From: Osedax fenrisi
Taxonomy: Eukaryota; Annelida; Polychaeta; Sabellida; Siboglinidae
DNA length: 64,000 nt
Reading direction: 5' to 3'
Assembly: GCA_964019155.1 (NCBI GenBank)
Contig: OZ025243.1
Coordinates: 10,037,865 to 10,101,864 of the forward strand
How positions within the stretch are numbered: position 1 is the stretch's first letter; each line of letters begins with the position of its first letter. Both the position numbers and the translations under genes were made by a program. Below the pieces are notes generated by a model, which saw only the letters and a list, made by a program, of their open reading frames with translations, searched no databases and was not told where the DNA came from. Below, piece by piece: positions 62,914 to 64,000 of the stretch.

Positions 62914-63651
62914 ATGCCAAGACGTAGTAGAAAATCGATCACCGGACAAATTAACCGTACTAAAACTTCATATGATGATATATTACAAGACCATGTTAGT
63001 AATACATAATATATAAATCATATAAATCATAACGATATAATGATTATGTATTATAGAATTAAAAACGAGTAAATATTGTTTATTTTATAAATTTATTTTC
63101 ATTTTCTACATGTCAACTAAATATACTAGTAATTATCTTATTTTATTGTAATCACATCATATAATATATATTAAAAAATTAACATACATAATATATAAAT
63201 CATATAAATCATAACCATATAATGATTATATATTATAGAATTCAAAACGAGTAAATATTGTTTATTTTATAAATTTATTTTCATTTTCTACATGTCAAAT
63301 AAATATACAAGTAATTATCTAATTATCTTATTTTATTGTAATCACATCATATTATATATTAGAAAAATAACATACATTATATATAAAATTATACATAATA
63401 TATAAATCATCACAATATTATGATTATTTATCAAATTCAATACTATATATTGTTTATTTTATAAATTTATTTTCATTTTCTACATGTCAAATAAATATAC
63501 AAGTAATTATCATATTTTATTGTAATCACATCATATATTATATATTAGAAAAATAACATACATAATATTTAAATCATAATGATTCTATCTTTAGGTACTT
63601 CAGCTGTGGAAAGAACATATACTCAATTTAGAGACAATTCAAGACTCATAA
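62914..63651 (+). CDS. Possible two-exon gene for a 45-aa protein
   Basis: Not recognised. Exon 1 (62914-62994) starts MPRRSRKSITGQINRTKTS and ends at a GTTAGT donor in phase 0. Exon 2 (63595-63651) follows a CTTTAG acceptor and reads VLQLWKEHILNLETIQDS then TAA. The basic start and helical second half look like a small nuclear protein, but this is inference. Exon 2 also has an open alternative frame (TSAVERTYTQFRDNSR). The intron is almost entirely tandem repeat. A longer gene with unseen exons is equally possible. Confidence 0.4.
63001..63575. repeat. Tandem ~190-bp repeat filling an intron
   Basis: Just over three copies (starting near 63001, 63189 and 63396, with a partial at 63555). Shared blocks: ATTTATTTTCATTTTCTACA, TTTTATTGTAATCACATCAT, AACGAGTAAATATTGTTTA. 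It begins within about 6 bp of the donor at 62995 and ends about 20 bp from the acceptor at 63594. Confidence 0.9.
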
Positions 63652-63675
63652 ATTCAAGAAAAAAGAGACTATTAT

Positions 63676-63985
63676 ATACTGTTTATATATTTTACATAAA
63701 TAAATATGATAACAAAACTTATTTTCTTGTAAAATAAATGTCATAAATATAGTTTATTATGTGTAATTGGTAATATAATTTAATATAAATATTATTAGAA
63801 TAACTTATGAGTATATTATTGTGGTATTCTGTTATATTATAATACTAGAAATATATTACTTAGTTTATATATTGTACATAAATAAATATGATAAAAAATT
63901 TATTTTCTTGTAAAAAAATGTCATAAATATAGCTTATTATATGTAATTATTTGTAATATAATATTATATAAATATTATAAGTACA
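63676..63985. repeat. Tandem ~180-bp repeat, two copies
   Basis: TACATAAATAAATATGATAA, TTATTTTCTTGTAAAA and ATGTCATAAATATAG recur near 63690 and 63875, downstream of the possible small gene, perhaps its 3' UTR. Confidence 0.85.
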
Positions 63986-64000
63986 ACCTTATGGGTATAT

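Noticed and set aside
63597..63730. hAT-transposase-like C terminus (TSAVERTYTQF)
   Set aside because: Resemblance is limited to a few residues, and the frame does not join the proposed exon 1.

Overview
The window is an AT-rich, intron-rich, repeat-laden piece of an invertebrate animal nuclear genome. The evidence is two conserved animal housekeeping genes cut into many small exons, two tRNA-headed SINE families, APE-type LINEs, a Ty3/gypsy relic, several foldback DNA transposons and many (TA)n and minisatellite arrays. Nothing bacterial, organellar or viral is seen. The phylum cannot be fixed from the sequence alone.

Layout. 0.6-2.05 kb (minus): 3'-incomplete gene for a Ser/Thr-rich low-complexity protein. 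2.6-13 kb: repeats (SINE, a two-copy MITE family, Ty3/gypsy pol relic, small MITE, LINE tail). 13.14-33.37 kb (plus): a complete 14-exon gene for acylglycerol kinase (AGK), 410 codons plus stop. Its introns carry a TTAA-type element with a nested hAT-like element, an uninterrupted antisense LINE ORF of 1040 aa, a TA-flanked 1.55-kb element, a 119-bp palindrome and others. 33.63-53.81 kb (minus): 18 exons of Integrator complex subunit 4 (INTS4), complete at the C terminus and lacking only a short N-terminal exon. It converges on AGK with 267 bp between the two stop codons. 53.8-61 kb: minisatellite, an inverted repeat pair and a decayed LINE. 61.2-64 kb: fragments of one to three further genes that I cannot name.

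AGK (mitochondrial lipid kinase and TIM22 import factor) and INTS4 (nuclear RNA 3'-end processing scaffold) have no known functional link, so their adjacency is read as simple gene order.

The strongest unexplained signals are two. (1) 5' splice sites: 22 of the 30 donors that fix the AGK and INTS4 reading frames have U at +3, mostly GTTAGT or GTTAAC, and none has G. (2) Tandem arrays repeatedly begin within a few bases of exon edges, in both genes. Also notable: AGK has GGDAT where GGDGT is expected, and one INTS4 exon edge has been tandemly duplicated with its acceptor.
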